Shown in pieces: positions 15,606 to 20,602 of a stretch of 20,602 nucleotides of DNA (the stretch's first letter is position 1; each line of letters opens with the position of its first letter). The stretch is from CBDUVZ01 sp965370805 (GTDB lineage: Bacteria; Hydrothermota; Tepidihabitantia; Tepidihabitantales; Tepidihabitantaceae), in assembly GCA_965370805.1 (NCBI GenBank), contig CBDUVZ010000051.1, positions 1-20,602 on the forward strand, written 5' to 3'. Below the pieces are notes generated by a model, which ran no database searches, was not told the origin of the DNA, and saw only the letters and a list, made by a program, of their open reading frames with translations. A program made the position numbers and the translations under genes.

Positions 15606-15830
15606 CTACTTCTTCTTCCCGCCGGTCGGGACAGCGTCGCCGTACTTGCGGCGGAACTTCTCCACCCGGCCGGCGGCGTCGACCAGCTTGCGCTTGCCGG
15701 TGAAGAACGGATGGCAGGCCGAGCAGATATCGACCGTGATCTTCGACTTGACGGACCGGGTCTTGATCACGTTGCCGCACGCACACGAGATGGTGCAGTC
15801 CACGTACTTGGGATGAATCTTGTCTTTCAT
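15606..15830 (-). CDS. rpmE: Large ribosomal subunit protein bL31 (zinc-binding form)
   Basis: bL31 bridges the 50S central protuberance to the 30S head. The 74-residue protein starts with MKDKIHPKY, the family N-terminus, and has the zinc ligands Cys16, Cys18, Cys36 and Cys39, so it is the C+ form rather than the zinc-independent paralogue. The HPFFTGKRKLVDAAGRVEKF block is typical. I chose ATG at 15830-15828; an in-frame GTG at 15842 adds four residues within the rho coding end and is less family-like. It starts one base after the rho stop and ends seven bases before prfB. Confidence 0.96.
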   Translation of the reverse strand: MKDKIHPKYVDCTISCACGNVIKTRSVKSKITVDICSACHPFFTGKRKLVDAAGRVEKFRRKYGDAVPTGGKKK

Positions 15831-15831
15831 A

Positions 15832-17094
15832 TCAACTTTCACTCATTGAGTCCAGGAACTCCTTATTGTCCCGGGTCAGGCGCATCTTGTCAAGGACGAA
15901 CTCCATCATCTCGACCGGGTTCAGTTCGGCCAGGAGTTTGCGCAGCACCCAGATGCGGTTCAGTTCCACCTCTTCGAGCAGCAGTTCTTCCTTGCGGGTG
16001 CCGGACCGCTGGAGCTCGATTGCCGGGAAGATGCGGCGGTCGGCCAGACGACGGTCGAGAATCAACTCCATGTTGCCGGTGCCTTTGAACTCCTCGAAGA
16101 TGACCTCGTCCATCCGGGATCCGGTATCGACCAGCGCGGTGGCCAGGATTGTCAGACTGCCGCCTTCCTCGATATTGCGGGCGGCGCCGAAGAACTTCTT
16201 CGGTTTCTGGAGCGCGTTGGAGTCAAGCCCGCCGGACAGGGTGCGGCCCGAATGGGGCACGACCAGGTTGTGAGCGCGGGACAGGCGGGTTATCGAGTCG
16301 AGCAGGATAACGACGTCGTGCCTCTGCTCGACCAGTCGCTTCGCCTTCTCCAGTACCATCTTCGCCACCTGGACGTGGCGTTCCGGAATCTCGTCGAACG
16401 TGGAACTGATGACTTCGGCTTTCACCGACCGGACCATGTCGGTTACTTCTTCGGGGCGCTCGTCAATCAGGAGGATGATGAGCGTGACCTCGGGGTGGTT
16501 GGCGGTGATGCTGTTGGCCATTTTCTGAAGGAGGACCGTCTTGCCGGCGCGCGGGGGAGAGACAATCAGGCCGCGCTGGCCTTTGCCGACCGGGACGAAC
16601 AGGTCGATGACCCGCTTCGAGAAGTCGTTCTCTTTCGCCACTTCCATCCCGATCCGCTCTTCCGGGTAGAGCGGGGTGAGGGCGTCGAACGGAACCCGGG
16701 AGCGAACGTCCTCGATCTTGCCGCCGTTGACGGTGTCGATCTTCAGCAGGGCGAAGTAGCGCTCACTGTTCTTCGGCGGGCGGGCGGCGCCGTGAATGGA
16801 GTCGCCGGTCTTGAGGCCGAATTTCTTTATCTGGGAAGGGGAGACGTAGACGTCATCCGAGGAAGGCAGGTAGCTGTAGTCGGGCGAACGCAGGAACCCG
16901 AAACCCTCATCGAGGATTTCGAGCACGCCGGTGACATCGATATCTCCACCCTTGTGCTTTCGCGACTCGGCACCGAGGATGGTCATAATCAGGCCCTGCT
17001 TCCGCTTGTCGCGGAAACCGCTGATGCCGAGATCCCGGGCAATCTCGTACAGTTCGTCAATCTTCTTGGTTTTCAGTTCCTGCTGAGTCAGCAT
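15832..17094 (-). CDS. rho: Transcription termination factor Rho
   Basis: Hexameric RNA-dependent ATPase that terminates transcription of untranslated RNA. The 420-residue protein is close to the E. coli length and aligns throughout: an N-terminal Rho-N helical domain (LKTKKIDELYEIARDLGI), the RNA-binding cold-shock domain (VLEILDEGFGFLRS), Walker A PPRAGKT, and LLIDERPEEVTDM. Walker B VILLDSITRL is followed by the secondary RNA-binding region with HSGRTLSGGLDSNALQ and KFFGAARNIEEGGS. No long insertion is present, unlike actinobacterial Rho. ATG at 17094 has AAGGAG at 17102-17107, seven bases away; an upstream in-frame ATG at 17127 lacks one. It heads the rho-rpmE-prfB cluster. Confidence 0.97.
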   Translation of the reverse strand: MLTQQELKTKKIDELYEIARDLGISGFRDKRKQGLIMTILGAESRKHKGGDIDVTGVLEILDEGFGFLRSPDYSYLPSSDDVYVSPSQIKKFGLKTGDSIHGAARPPKNSERYFALLKIDTVNGGKIEDVRSRVPFDALTPLYPEERIGMEVAKENDFSKRVIDLFVPVGKGQRGLIVSPPRAGKTVLLQKMANSITANHPEVTLIILLIDERPEEVTDMVRSVKAEVISSTFDEIPERHVQVAKMVLEKAKRLVEQRHDVVILLDSITRLSRAHNLVVPHSGRTLSGGLDSNALQKPKKFFGAARNIEEGGSLTILATALVDTGSRMDEVIFEEFKGTGNMELILDRRLADRRIFPAIELQRSGTRKEELLLEEVELNRIWVLRKLLAELNPVEMMEFVLDKMRLTRDNKEFLDSMSES

Positions 17095-17101
17095 ATGCAA
17101 G

Positions 17102-17236
17102 CTCCTTCTGGGGTTGCTCACCGGCATCCCGGCTGCATGTCGTGCATGCAGATGGACGATACTGTTACTGGATCACCGGGACTTCTCGATGGAAAAAGAG
17201 CGATCAACCCGCGGTCGGTTATCTCTTCCTGCGCCA
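17102..17236 (-). promoter_or_regulatory. rho 5' leader with hairpin and possible mini-ORF
   Basis: Given the promoter at 17237-17264, the rho mRNA carries a leader of about 135 bases. It contains a perfect hairpin, CTGCATG at 17133-17139 pairing with CATGCAG at 17145-17151 around five bases. An ATG within that hairpin opens a nine-codon frame (MHDMQPGCR, then TGA). The leader ends with the AAGGAG site. rho is autoregulated through its leader in E. coli, so a similar role is possible but not shown here. Confidence 0.4.
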
Positions 17237-17264
17237 AGTATAGGACTGCCGGTCGGGTTGTCAA
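17237..17264 (-). promoter_or_regulatory. Strong sigma-70-type promoter of rho
   Basis: On the minus strand TTGACA (17264-17259) and TATACT (17242-17237) are separated by 16 bases: a perfect -35 and a five-of-six -10. It lies between the hairpin that follows the upstream gene and the rho leader, and points at rho. It is the best promoter match found in the window. Confidence 0.8.
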
Positions 17265-17313
17265 GTATCAATGGCAGCAGATTCCGGCGGTGGCGGAGGG
17301 GCTTGTCGGCGAC

Positions 17314-17350
17314 AGGAAGCTGCGGGCCGGCAGCAGACCCGCAGCTTCCT
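17314..17350 (-). terminator. 13-bp hairpin between the small unknown gene and the rho promoter
   Basis: A perfect 13-bp stem pairs 17314-17326 with 17338-17350 around an 11-base loop. It begins 13 bases after the stop of the gene at 17363-17737. The minus-strand sequence after it (TGTCGCCGACAAG) has no T-tract, so it may be a Rho-dependent or mRNA-stabilising 3' end, not a textbook intrinsic terminator. Confidence 0.55.
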
Positions 17351-17362
17351 TCGAGCAGCGCA

Positions 17363-17737
17363 TTACGGCCCGGCCGGGGCCGAGATGTCGAATACGTCGT
17401 CCCGGATGGCCTCAAGCACCGATTGCACCAGGGTGCGACCTGTCCACTTGCTCAACAGGACCTGGGTTTCGGCAGCCATCGACGCGCCGGAGAATCCCGC
17501 CAGCCGCTTCTTCAGCAGTTCGCGGGCGAAGGCCAGATAGAACGGGTAGAAGATCGTCGGGACGTTCTGCCCGTCCAGCACCTGCTTGGTTTCGACCTCG
17601 ATGTCGTAGAACAGCCCGGTCTTGTTGCTGAAGTGCCGGACCATCGTGGTCTGCTGAACCTCCAGCCGGGACTTGGTGATATCGGGGTCGAGCTTCTGCG
17701 TGTACTTCTCAATCCGCTCGTTTGCGTTCTTGCCCAT
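17363..17737 (-). CDS. Small helical protein of unknown function, next to rho
   Basis: I do not recognise a family. The 124-residue protein is mostly predicted-helical by eye, with no signal peptide or membrane segment. A central segment FYPFYLAFARELLKK, followed by an ETQVLLSKW block and LVQSVLEAIRDD, resembles the protein at 20302-20592 (YLNFARAVYARW, ELTILRLQW, LQRVQDAV), suggesting they are divergent relatives. ATG at 17737 is well supported by AAAGGAGGTGAG (17743-17754), one of the strongest ribosome-binding sites here, so efficient translation is expected. It is followed by a hairpin and then the rho promoter, so it is probably not part of the rho operon. Confidence 0.75.
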   Translation of the reverse strand: MGKNANERIEKYTQKLDPDITKSRLEVQQTTMVRHFSNKTGLFYDIEVETKQVLDGQNVPTIFYPFYLAFARELLKKRLAGFSGASMAAETQVLLSKWTGRTLVQSVLEAIRDDVFDISAPAGP

Positions 17738-17808
17738 TGTTGCTCACCTCCTTTCCGCGACCGATTCGGCCCGCTGCCGCGGCTTCGGGCCATTGCCGCA
17801 GCGGAGAG

Positions 17809-17845
17809 CCGGGGTCCGGCGTACCTTCCGGACTGCCCGCCCCGG
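17809..17845. repeat. Two-tier inverted repeat in the gap between two small genes
   Basis: CCGGGG (17809-17814) pairs with CCCCGG (17840-17845), and directly inside it TCCGG (17815-17819) pairs with CCGGA (17828-17832), leaving a 7-base bulge. It lies shortly after the stop of the gene at 17862-18143 on the minus strand. A second potential stem (GGCCCG 17768-17773 with CGGGCC 17786-17791) lies further on. Either could slow transcription or protect the 3' end; neither has a T-tract. Confidence 0.4.
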
Positions 17846-17861
17846 TCCCCGCTTTCTGAAA

Positions 17862-18143
17862 TCAGACACCGGTATTCCTTGTCTGCAGTTCCACCAGCAG
17901 TTCCCGGGCAAGGTTGCCCGAGTACGTGTCACCGGCGTGGCCGAGATGACGCCAGAGCATTTCGGACAGGACGGCTTCGACCATTCGCTGCTGCAGGCCC
18001 CGGACCCGCTGCTCGATACCGGCCAGCAGTACGAGCAGCCGCCGGCGGTCCCTCGGCCTGACGGCCAGGCTCTGCGCTTCCCGGCAGAGCCGGACCAGTT
18101 CGTCCAGTCGGGAAATCTCCCGGCTTACCTGTGGGGCGTTCAT
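17862..18143 (-). CDS. Small basic helical protein, unknown function
   Basis: I do not recognise a family. The 93-residue product is rich in Arg, Leu and Glu and looks entirely helical, with coiled-coil-like spacing (ISRLDELVRLCREA, then LLVLLAGIEQRVRGLQQRM). There is no membrane segment or cysteine motif. ATG at 18143 is chosen because AAGGAG lies five bases upstream; in-frame ATGs further up at 18167 and 18164 lack one. It follows a terminator-like hairpin, so it may need its own promoter or read-through from the peptidase gene. The next gene downstream (17363-17737) is also small and helical. Confidence 0.65.
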   Translation of the reverse strand: MNAPQVSREISRLDELVRLCREAQSLAVRPRDRRRLLVLLAGIEQRVRGLQQRMVEAVLSEMLWRHLGHAGDTYSGNLARELLVELQTRNTGV

Positions 18144-18170
18144 GTTGACTCCTTTTGTCTGCATCATCTG

Positions 18171-18212
18171 CTGTTACAAGATGAAACACGGGCCGAGGCC
18201 CGTGCGTAACAG
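18171..18212 (-). terminator. Rho-independent terminator after the peptidase gene, inside an outer inverted repeat
   Basis: On the minus strand CACGGGCC-TC-GGCCCGTG (18204-18187) is followed by TTTCATCTT (18186-18178), a GC-rich hairpin with a T-rich tail. It starts about 28 bases after the stop of the peptidase gene. A second perfect 7-bp pair, CTGTTAC (18171-18177 on the plus strand) with GTAACAG (18206-18212), encloses both hairpin and tail, which is unusual for a plain terminator. Confidence 0.7.
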
Positions 18213-18231
18213 AAACGTCGAAGCGAATCGC

Positions 18232-18927
18232 CTAAGTCGTGCGCGGCTCCTTGTCCGGCCGGGATTTGGCCAGGCGTTTCATGATGTACGATTCCAGGAA
18301 CCGCCGGTGACTGTCCTCGCTGGCGAAGCAGGAAAGGAACTCCGGGTCGATGTCGGGACCGCGGCCGTAGCCGTGAATCCGGCGATAGAACTGGGCTCTT
18401 GCCGCAACCCAGCTTGTCTCAAGTCCGAGCCTTCCGGCTGTCGCCCGGGCATTGATCGACCGCACTTGTTTGCCCCGGCGGTGGAAGTAGTTGTCGGGCA
18501 GGACCAGCAGCATCGCCAGCATGTCGGCTTCGAGTTCCATTTCGGCCACGTAGCGCTGCCGGAGTTCGCGCTCCCGGAAAGTCAACTCCGCGGTGTCACC
18601 GATTGAGCTGAGGTCCGGGTCGGCAAGATGCCCGAGCATCACGTGGGACAGTTCGTGCGCCAGGGCCGGAATCCTCGCACAGGACGAGGGGAGCGACGGG
18701 TGCAGGAAGATGGCCGGCAGGCCCTCGACGTCCATGACGAACGCCCGGGACCGGCGGTGGCTGAACGGCCGGTCTTCCACCAGGTCGATCTCCATCCGCG
18801 CGCAAAGGGCCTTCAGGTCTTCGTAGCCGTGGAATCGATCCTCAGCCAGGAACCCGACATGCGCGGTCCGGTCCTCCCGGGCGATATCCTCGGCGATCTG
18901 GTATCCGCGTCGCAGCAGGTCATCCAC
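18232..18927 (-). CDS. ImmA/IrrE-type zinc metallopeptidase
   Basis: Members of this family (ImmA of ICEBs1, IrrE/PprI of Deinococcus) cleave a partner transcriptional repressor after a stress signal. The zinc motif HELSH is at residues 91-95 inside ALAHELSHVMLGH, and a third-ligand candidate is the Glu near 133 in EMELEADMLAML, the usual layout. The remaining 231 residues include an N-terminal helical part and a C-terminal helical region with no extra domain I can name. GTG at 18925-18927 overlaps the stop of the upstream HPr/XRE gene by 8 bases, so the two are co-translated. The XRE protein is therefore the obvious candidate substrate, by analogy with ImmR/ImmA. A terminator follows. Confidence 0.88.
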   Translation of the reverse strand: MDDLLRRGYQIAEDIAREDRTAHVGFLAEDRFHGYEDLKALCARMEIDLVEDRPFSHRRSRAFVMDVEGLPAIFLHPSLPSSCARIPALAHELSHVMLGHLADPDLSSIGDTAELTFRERELRQRYVAEMELEADMLAMLLVLPDNYFHRRGKQVRSINARATAGRLGLETSWVAARAQFYRRIHGYGRGPDIDPEFLSCFASEDSHRRFLESYIMKRLAKSRPDKEPRTT

Positions 18928-19690
18928 CGGCGTTGCCCTCAGCCTCCTTCCCCGTCCGCTGCTTCCGTTCGAGCCGCTGCTTCAGGACGTGACTGTACAG
19001 TTCCTCGAACTCCTCCTGTTGTTCCCGGGACGGGTTGTCCAGACCCAGACACTTGAAGTAAGCGGTTTTCTTCCTGAGAAAGCGCTTCTCGTCGATGCCG
19101 AGCAGGAAGAAAAACGTCAATTCAAAGGCCTCCTTGATTCGGCGGAGCTGGTCATAAGTCGGGAACTCGCCCTGCTCAATCCGGCGGACTTCCCGGATTG
19201 GAATCCGCGTCTTCCGGGCGAAGCGCCGGCGGGCCTGGTCAAGGGTGCACGCCAGTTCCCGGGCAATCCGCTTCAACCTGTCCCGGACGACCTGCGACGG
19301 GCGGGGCAGTGCCTCCGGCGCGCCGGTACTCCGCCACCGGGCCTCGAACCGGGTCCAGGCCCGGTCCAGTTCCTGCTTCGATACCGGCTCGGGCTCGACG
19401 ACCTCCTCGCTGAGCAGGCCGGACCCGCCGATGACCGCAGCACCTTCGGTTTCAAGCAGACGTGTAAGTGCTTTCAACATTCTCCTTTCGTCCCTGCCGG
19501 TGACTTCGAGCACCAACTCACCGTCCTTTTCGGTTTCCAGTGCAAGCATAGCGGTTTCGTTCTTTCCGTCCACCCATTTCCTGTCGTCGCTGAGCGACAC
19601 CTTGGAGGAGAACTGTCCGGCAAGGCGGGCGAGCTTCCTCGCTGTGTCACTGCTCAGCTTCCGGCTGAGTCGGATGATGGCCCTGGACAT
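18920..19690 (-). CDS. HPr-like domain fused to an XRE-type DNA-binding domain
   Basis: The first ~80 of 256 residues follow the HPr pattern (RLAGQFSSKVSLSDD, then VDGKNETAMLALE, DGELVLEVTG and a closing helix). Aligned without gaps to Bacillus HPr, the phosphoacceptor His15 is Ser13, Arg17 is Asp15 and regulatory Ser46 is Asn44, so PTS phosphotransfer is not expected. After a linker, residues about 150-195 look like an XRE/Cro helix-turn-helix (TLDQARRRFARKTRIPIREV, then RRIEQGEFPTYDQLRRI). The tail is charged and helical. ATG 19690 has AGGAGGG four bases upstream. It starts 12 bases after the sigma-factor stop and overlaps the peptidase. Probably a DNA-binding regulator; the HPr-like part may sense or oligomerise. 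Confidence 0.78.
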   Translation of the reverse strand: MSRAIIRLSRKLSSDTARKLARLAGQFSSKVSLSDDRKWVDGKNETAMLALETEKDGELVLEVTGRDERRMLKALTRLLETEGAAVIGGSGLLSEEVVEPEPVSKQELDRAWTRFEARWRSTGAPEALPRPSQVVRDRLKRIARELACTLDQARRRFARKTRIPIREVRRIEQGEFPTYDQLRRIKEAFELTFFFLLGIDEKRFLRKKTAYFKCLGLDNPSREQQEEFEELYSHVLKQRLERKQRTGKEAEGNAGG

Positions 19691-19702
19691 TCTGCCCTCC
19701 TG

Positions 19703-20251
19703 CTACATTATCTCCCGGAGTTTCATCCGGGCGCGGTAGACTCGCTGAGTGGCGTTTCGCGCCGCTATCCCGAGTCTCTTGCCGATTTCCTCGTAGGTCA
19801 GCCCTTCCTCGTACCGGAGCTGCCATACTTCCTTCAGTTTCGGGGGAAGCCGTTCGGGCTGGTAGCGAAGCCGGTTGCGCGGGTCCTGCGGCCCGGGGCA
19901 GGACGCAGCGCCTTTGGGGCAGTCGTCGAGCGACGTCACGCACAACGTCCTGCCGAGCGACCGCCGGAAATTGCTGATCCGGCGACCGGCGACCACGTAG
20001 AAGTAGGACCGGTAAGTCGCTGCGGGCCGGCGCTCGTACTGCTTGATTATCTTCAGTGCGTGCAGCAGGGCGACGTCCGCGGCATCTTCGACCCACACCT
20101 CGTCCGGCAACGCCCGGCGGGCCAGGGCCAGGGCATACGGATAGAGCACCTTGTACCATTCCTCGATTGCCGTTTCGTCGCCGGACTGAATCCTGGCCAC
20201 CAGTTCGGCGAGGCACTCGTCCTGCTTGCGTCGCTTCGCCTTGTCCGCCAT
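19703..20251 (-). CDS. Short sigma-70-family (ECF-like) sigma factor
   Basis: The 182-residue protein has the two domains of a small sigma factor. Region 2 lies at about residues 20-100 (YALALARRALPDEV, then EDAADVALLHALKIIKQY and YRSYFYVVAGRRISNFRR) and binds core polymerase and the -10 element. Region 4 lies at about 133-180 with the helix-turn-helix LTYEEIGKRLGIAARNATQR, read in two parts, and RVYRARMKLREI. The linker contains a Cys pair (DDCPKGAASCPG). No anti-sigma gene is recognisable next to it; the following HPr/XRE gene starts 12 bases downstream. The ATG at 20251 has no clear ribosome-binding site and lies close to a candidate promoter. Confidence 0.85.
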   Translation of the reverse strand: MADKAKRRKQDECLAELVARIQSGDETAIEEWYKVLYPYALALARRALPDEVWVEDAADVALLHALKIIKQYERRPAATYRSYFYVVAGRRISNFRRSLGRTLCVTSLDDCPKGAASCPGPQDPRNRLRYQPERLPPKLKEVWQLRYEEGLTYEEIGKRLGIAARNATQRVYRARMKLREIM

Positions 20252-20259
20252 GATACTCT

Positions 20260-20287
20260 ACGCTAATCGCGGACACCGGTTTGTCAA
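20260..20287 (-). promoter_or_regulatory. Candidate promoter of the ECF-like sigma gene
   Basis: A perfect TTGACA lies at 20287-20282 on the minus strand, in the only gap before the sigma gene. At 16 bases the -10 would be TAGCGT (20265-20260), a weak three-of-six match. If used, the transcript would start almost at the ATG, giving a leaderless or near-leaderless mRNA, which would fit the missing ribosome-binding site. Confidence 0.3.
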
Positions 20288-20301
20288 TGCGCAGTGTGCC
20301 G

Positions 20302-20592
20302 TCACCGGGGCTTCCGAATCCGTGTCTGCTCAAGCGCTTCGGTAACGGCGTCCTGCACGCGCTGCAGCATCTGGGGGTCGAGCCCGCGCAGCGCCCACTG
20401 CAGGCGGAGTATCGTCAACTCGCCCGCCAGCGGGCCGGGCCGATACCGGCGCCACCGGGCGTAGACCGCCCGGGCGAAGTTCAGGTACGAAATGCGCAGA
20501 ATCCCGAGCATGTCGGCGTCGTTGGCTAGGTCGCGGACAGTTGTCTCCACCAGGTCGAGCATCCGGGCCTGCTTCTCGAAGTTATCGCCCAT
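20302..20592 (-). CDS. Small helical protein of unknown function at the window edge
   Basis: I do not recognise a family. The ATG at 20592 gives 96 residues, rich in Arg, Leu and Ala, looking wholly helical (DLVETTVRDLANDADML, then YLNFARAVYARW). No stop codon separates this ATG from the window end, so the true start may lie outside and the gene may be partial. The block YLNFAR, ELTILRLQW and LQRVQDAV resembles the corresponding part of the protein at 17363-17737. It precedes the sigma factor by 50 bases, with a TTGACA between them. Confidence 0.6.
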   Translation of the reverse strand: MGDNFEKQARMLDLVETTVRDLANDADMLGILRISYLNFARAVYARWRRYRPGPLAGELTILRLQWALRGLDPQMLQRVQDAVTEALEQTRIRKPR

Positions 20593-20602
20593 CCGGGTCC
20601 TG

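Noticed and set aside
17095..17127. Rho starting at the upstream ATG 17127
   Set aside because: The extra 11 residues are encoded across the AAGGAG ribosome-binding site of the ATG at 17094 and are not family-like.
16252..17631. Plus-strand open frame across rho, its leader and the next gene
   Set aside because: It spans a clear promoter and two minus-strand genes with good ribosome-binding sites, so it is a chance frame.
18232..18927. Toxin-antitoxin reading of the XRE/peptidase pair
   Set aside because: COG2856-type proteins can sit in toxin-antitoxin-like pairs, but the attached sigma gene, the HPr-like domain and the intact HELSH site fit a proteolytic regulatory switch better; a toxin role cannot be supported from sequence.
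18989..20266. Plus-strand open frame opposite the sigma and HPr/XRE genes
   Set aside because: It covers two consecutive minus-strand genes with domain motifs and an intergenic gap; it has no motif of its own.

Overview
The window comes from a GC-rich bacterium and is chromosomal housekeeping DNA over most of its length. No tRNA, rRNA, insertion sequence or CRISPR array is visible. The lineage cannot be fixed from sequence alone. The gene order, the Zn-type bL31, the Rho-rpmE-prfB cluster and the lysine/alanine-rich tail on the primary sigma factor do not match a model organism I recognise. An uncultured candidate phylum (for example a WOR-3/Stahlbacteria-like lineage) is my low-confidence guess.

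Layout. Positions 1-421 are non-coding, with a relatively AT-rich first ~130 bases containing small direct and inverted repeats. Positions 422-14109 (+ strand) hold one tightly packed run of twelve genes: grpE, dnaK, dnaJ, rsmE, rpsU, mutS2, dnaG, rpoD, a YfcE/MJ0936-type phosphodiesterase, rsmI, a CDP-alcohol phosphatidyltransferase and hflX. Gaps are at most about 42 nt, several neighbours overlap by ATGA, and I see no internal terminator. This joins a heat-shock chaperone operon to the rpsU-dnaG-rpoD macromolecular-synthesis operon, with mutS2 inserted. A hairpin at 14171-14201 separates it from convergent genes.

Positions 14222-17264 (- strand) hold rho, rpmE, prfB and a small ferredoxin, read from a strong sigma-70-type promoter at 17237-17264. 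The prfB gene is split by a classic RF2 programmed +1 frameshift (CTT TGA C at 15538-15544), so the true gene reaches 15598 rather than stopping at the first in-frame ATG (15447).

Positions 17363-20602 (- strand) are accessory in character. In transcription order they hold a small helical protein at the window edge, a short sigma-70-family (ECF-like) factor, a protein fusing a degenerate HPr-like domain (phosphoacceptor His replaced by Ser) to an XRE-type helix-turn-helix, an ImmA/IrrE-type zinc peptidase, a terminator, and two small unknown proteins. The last of these, next to rho, resembles the small protein at the window edge. Sigma factor, HPr/XRE protein and peptidase are closely spaced and look like one regulatory module. 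It resembles phage ImmR/ImmA switches, but I recognise no described system with this composition. It is the most novel part of the window.
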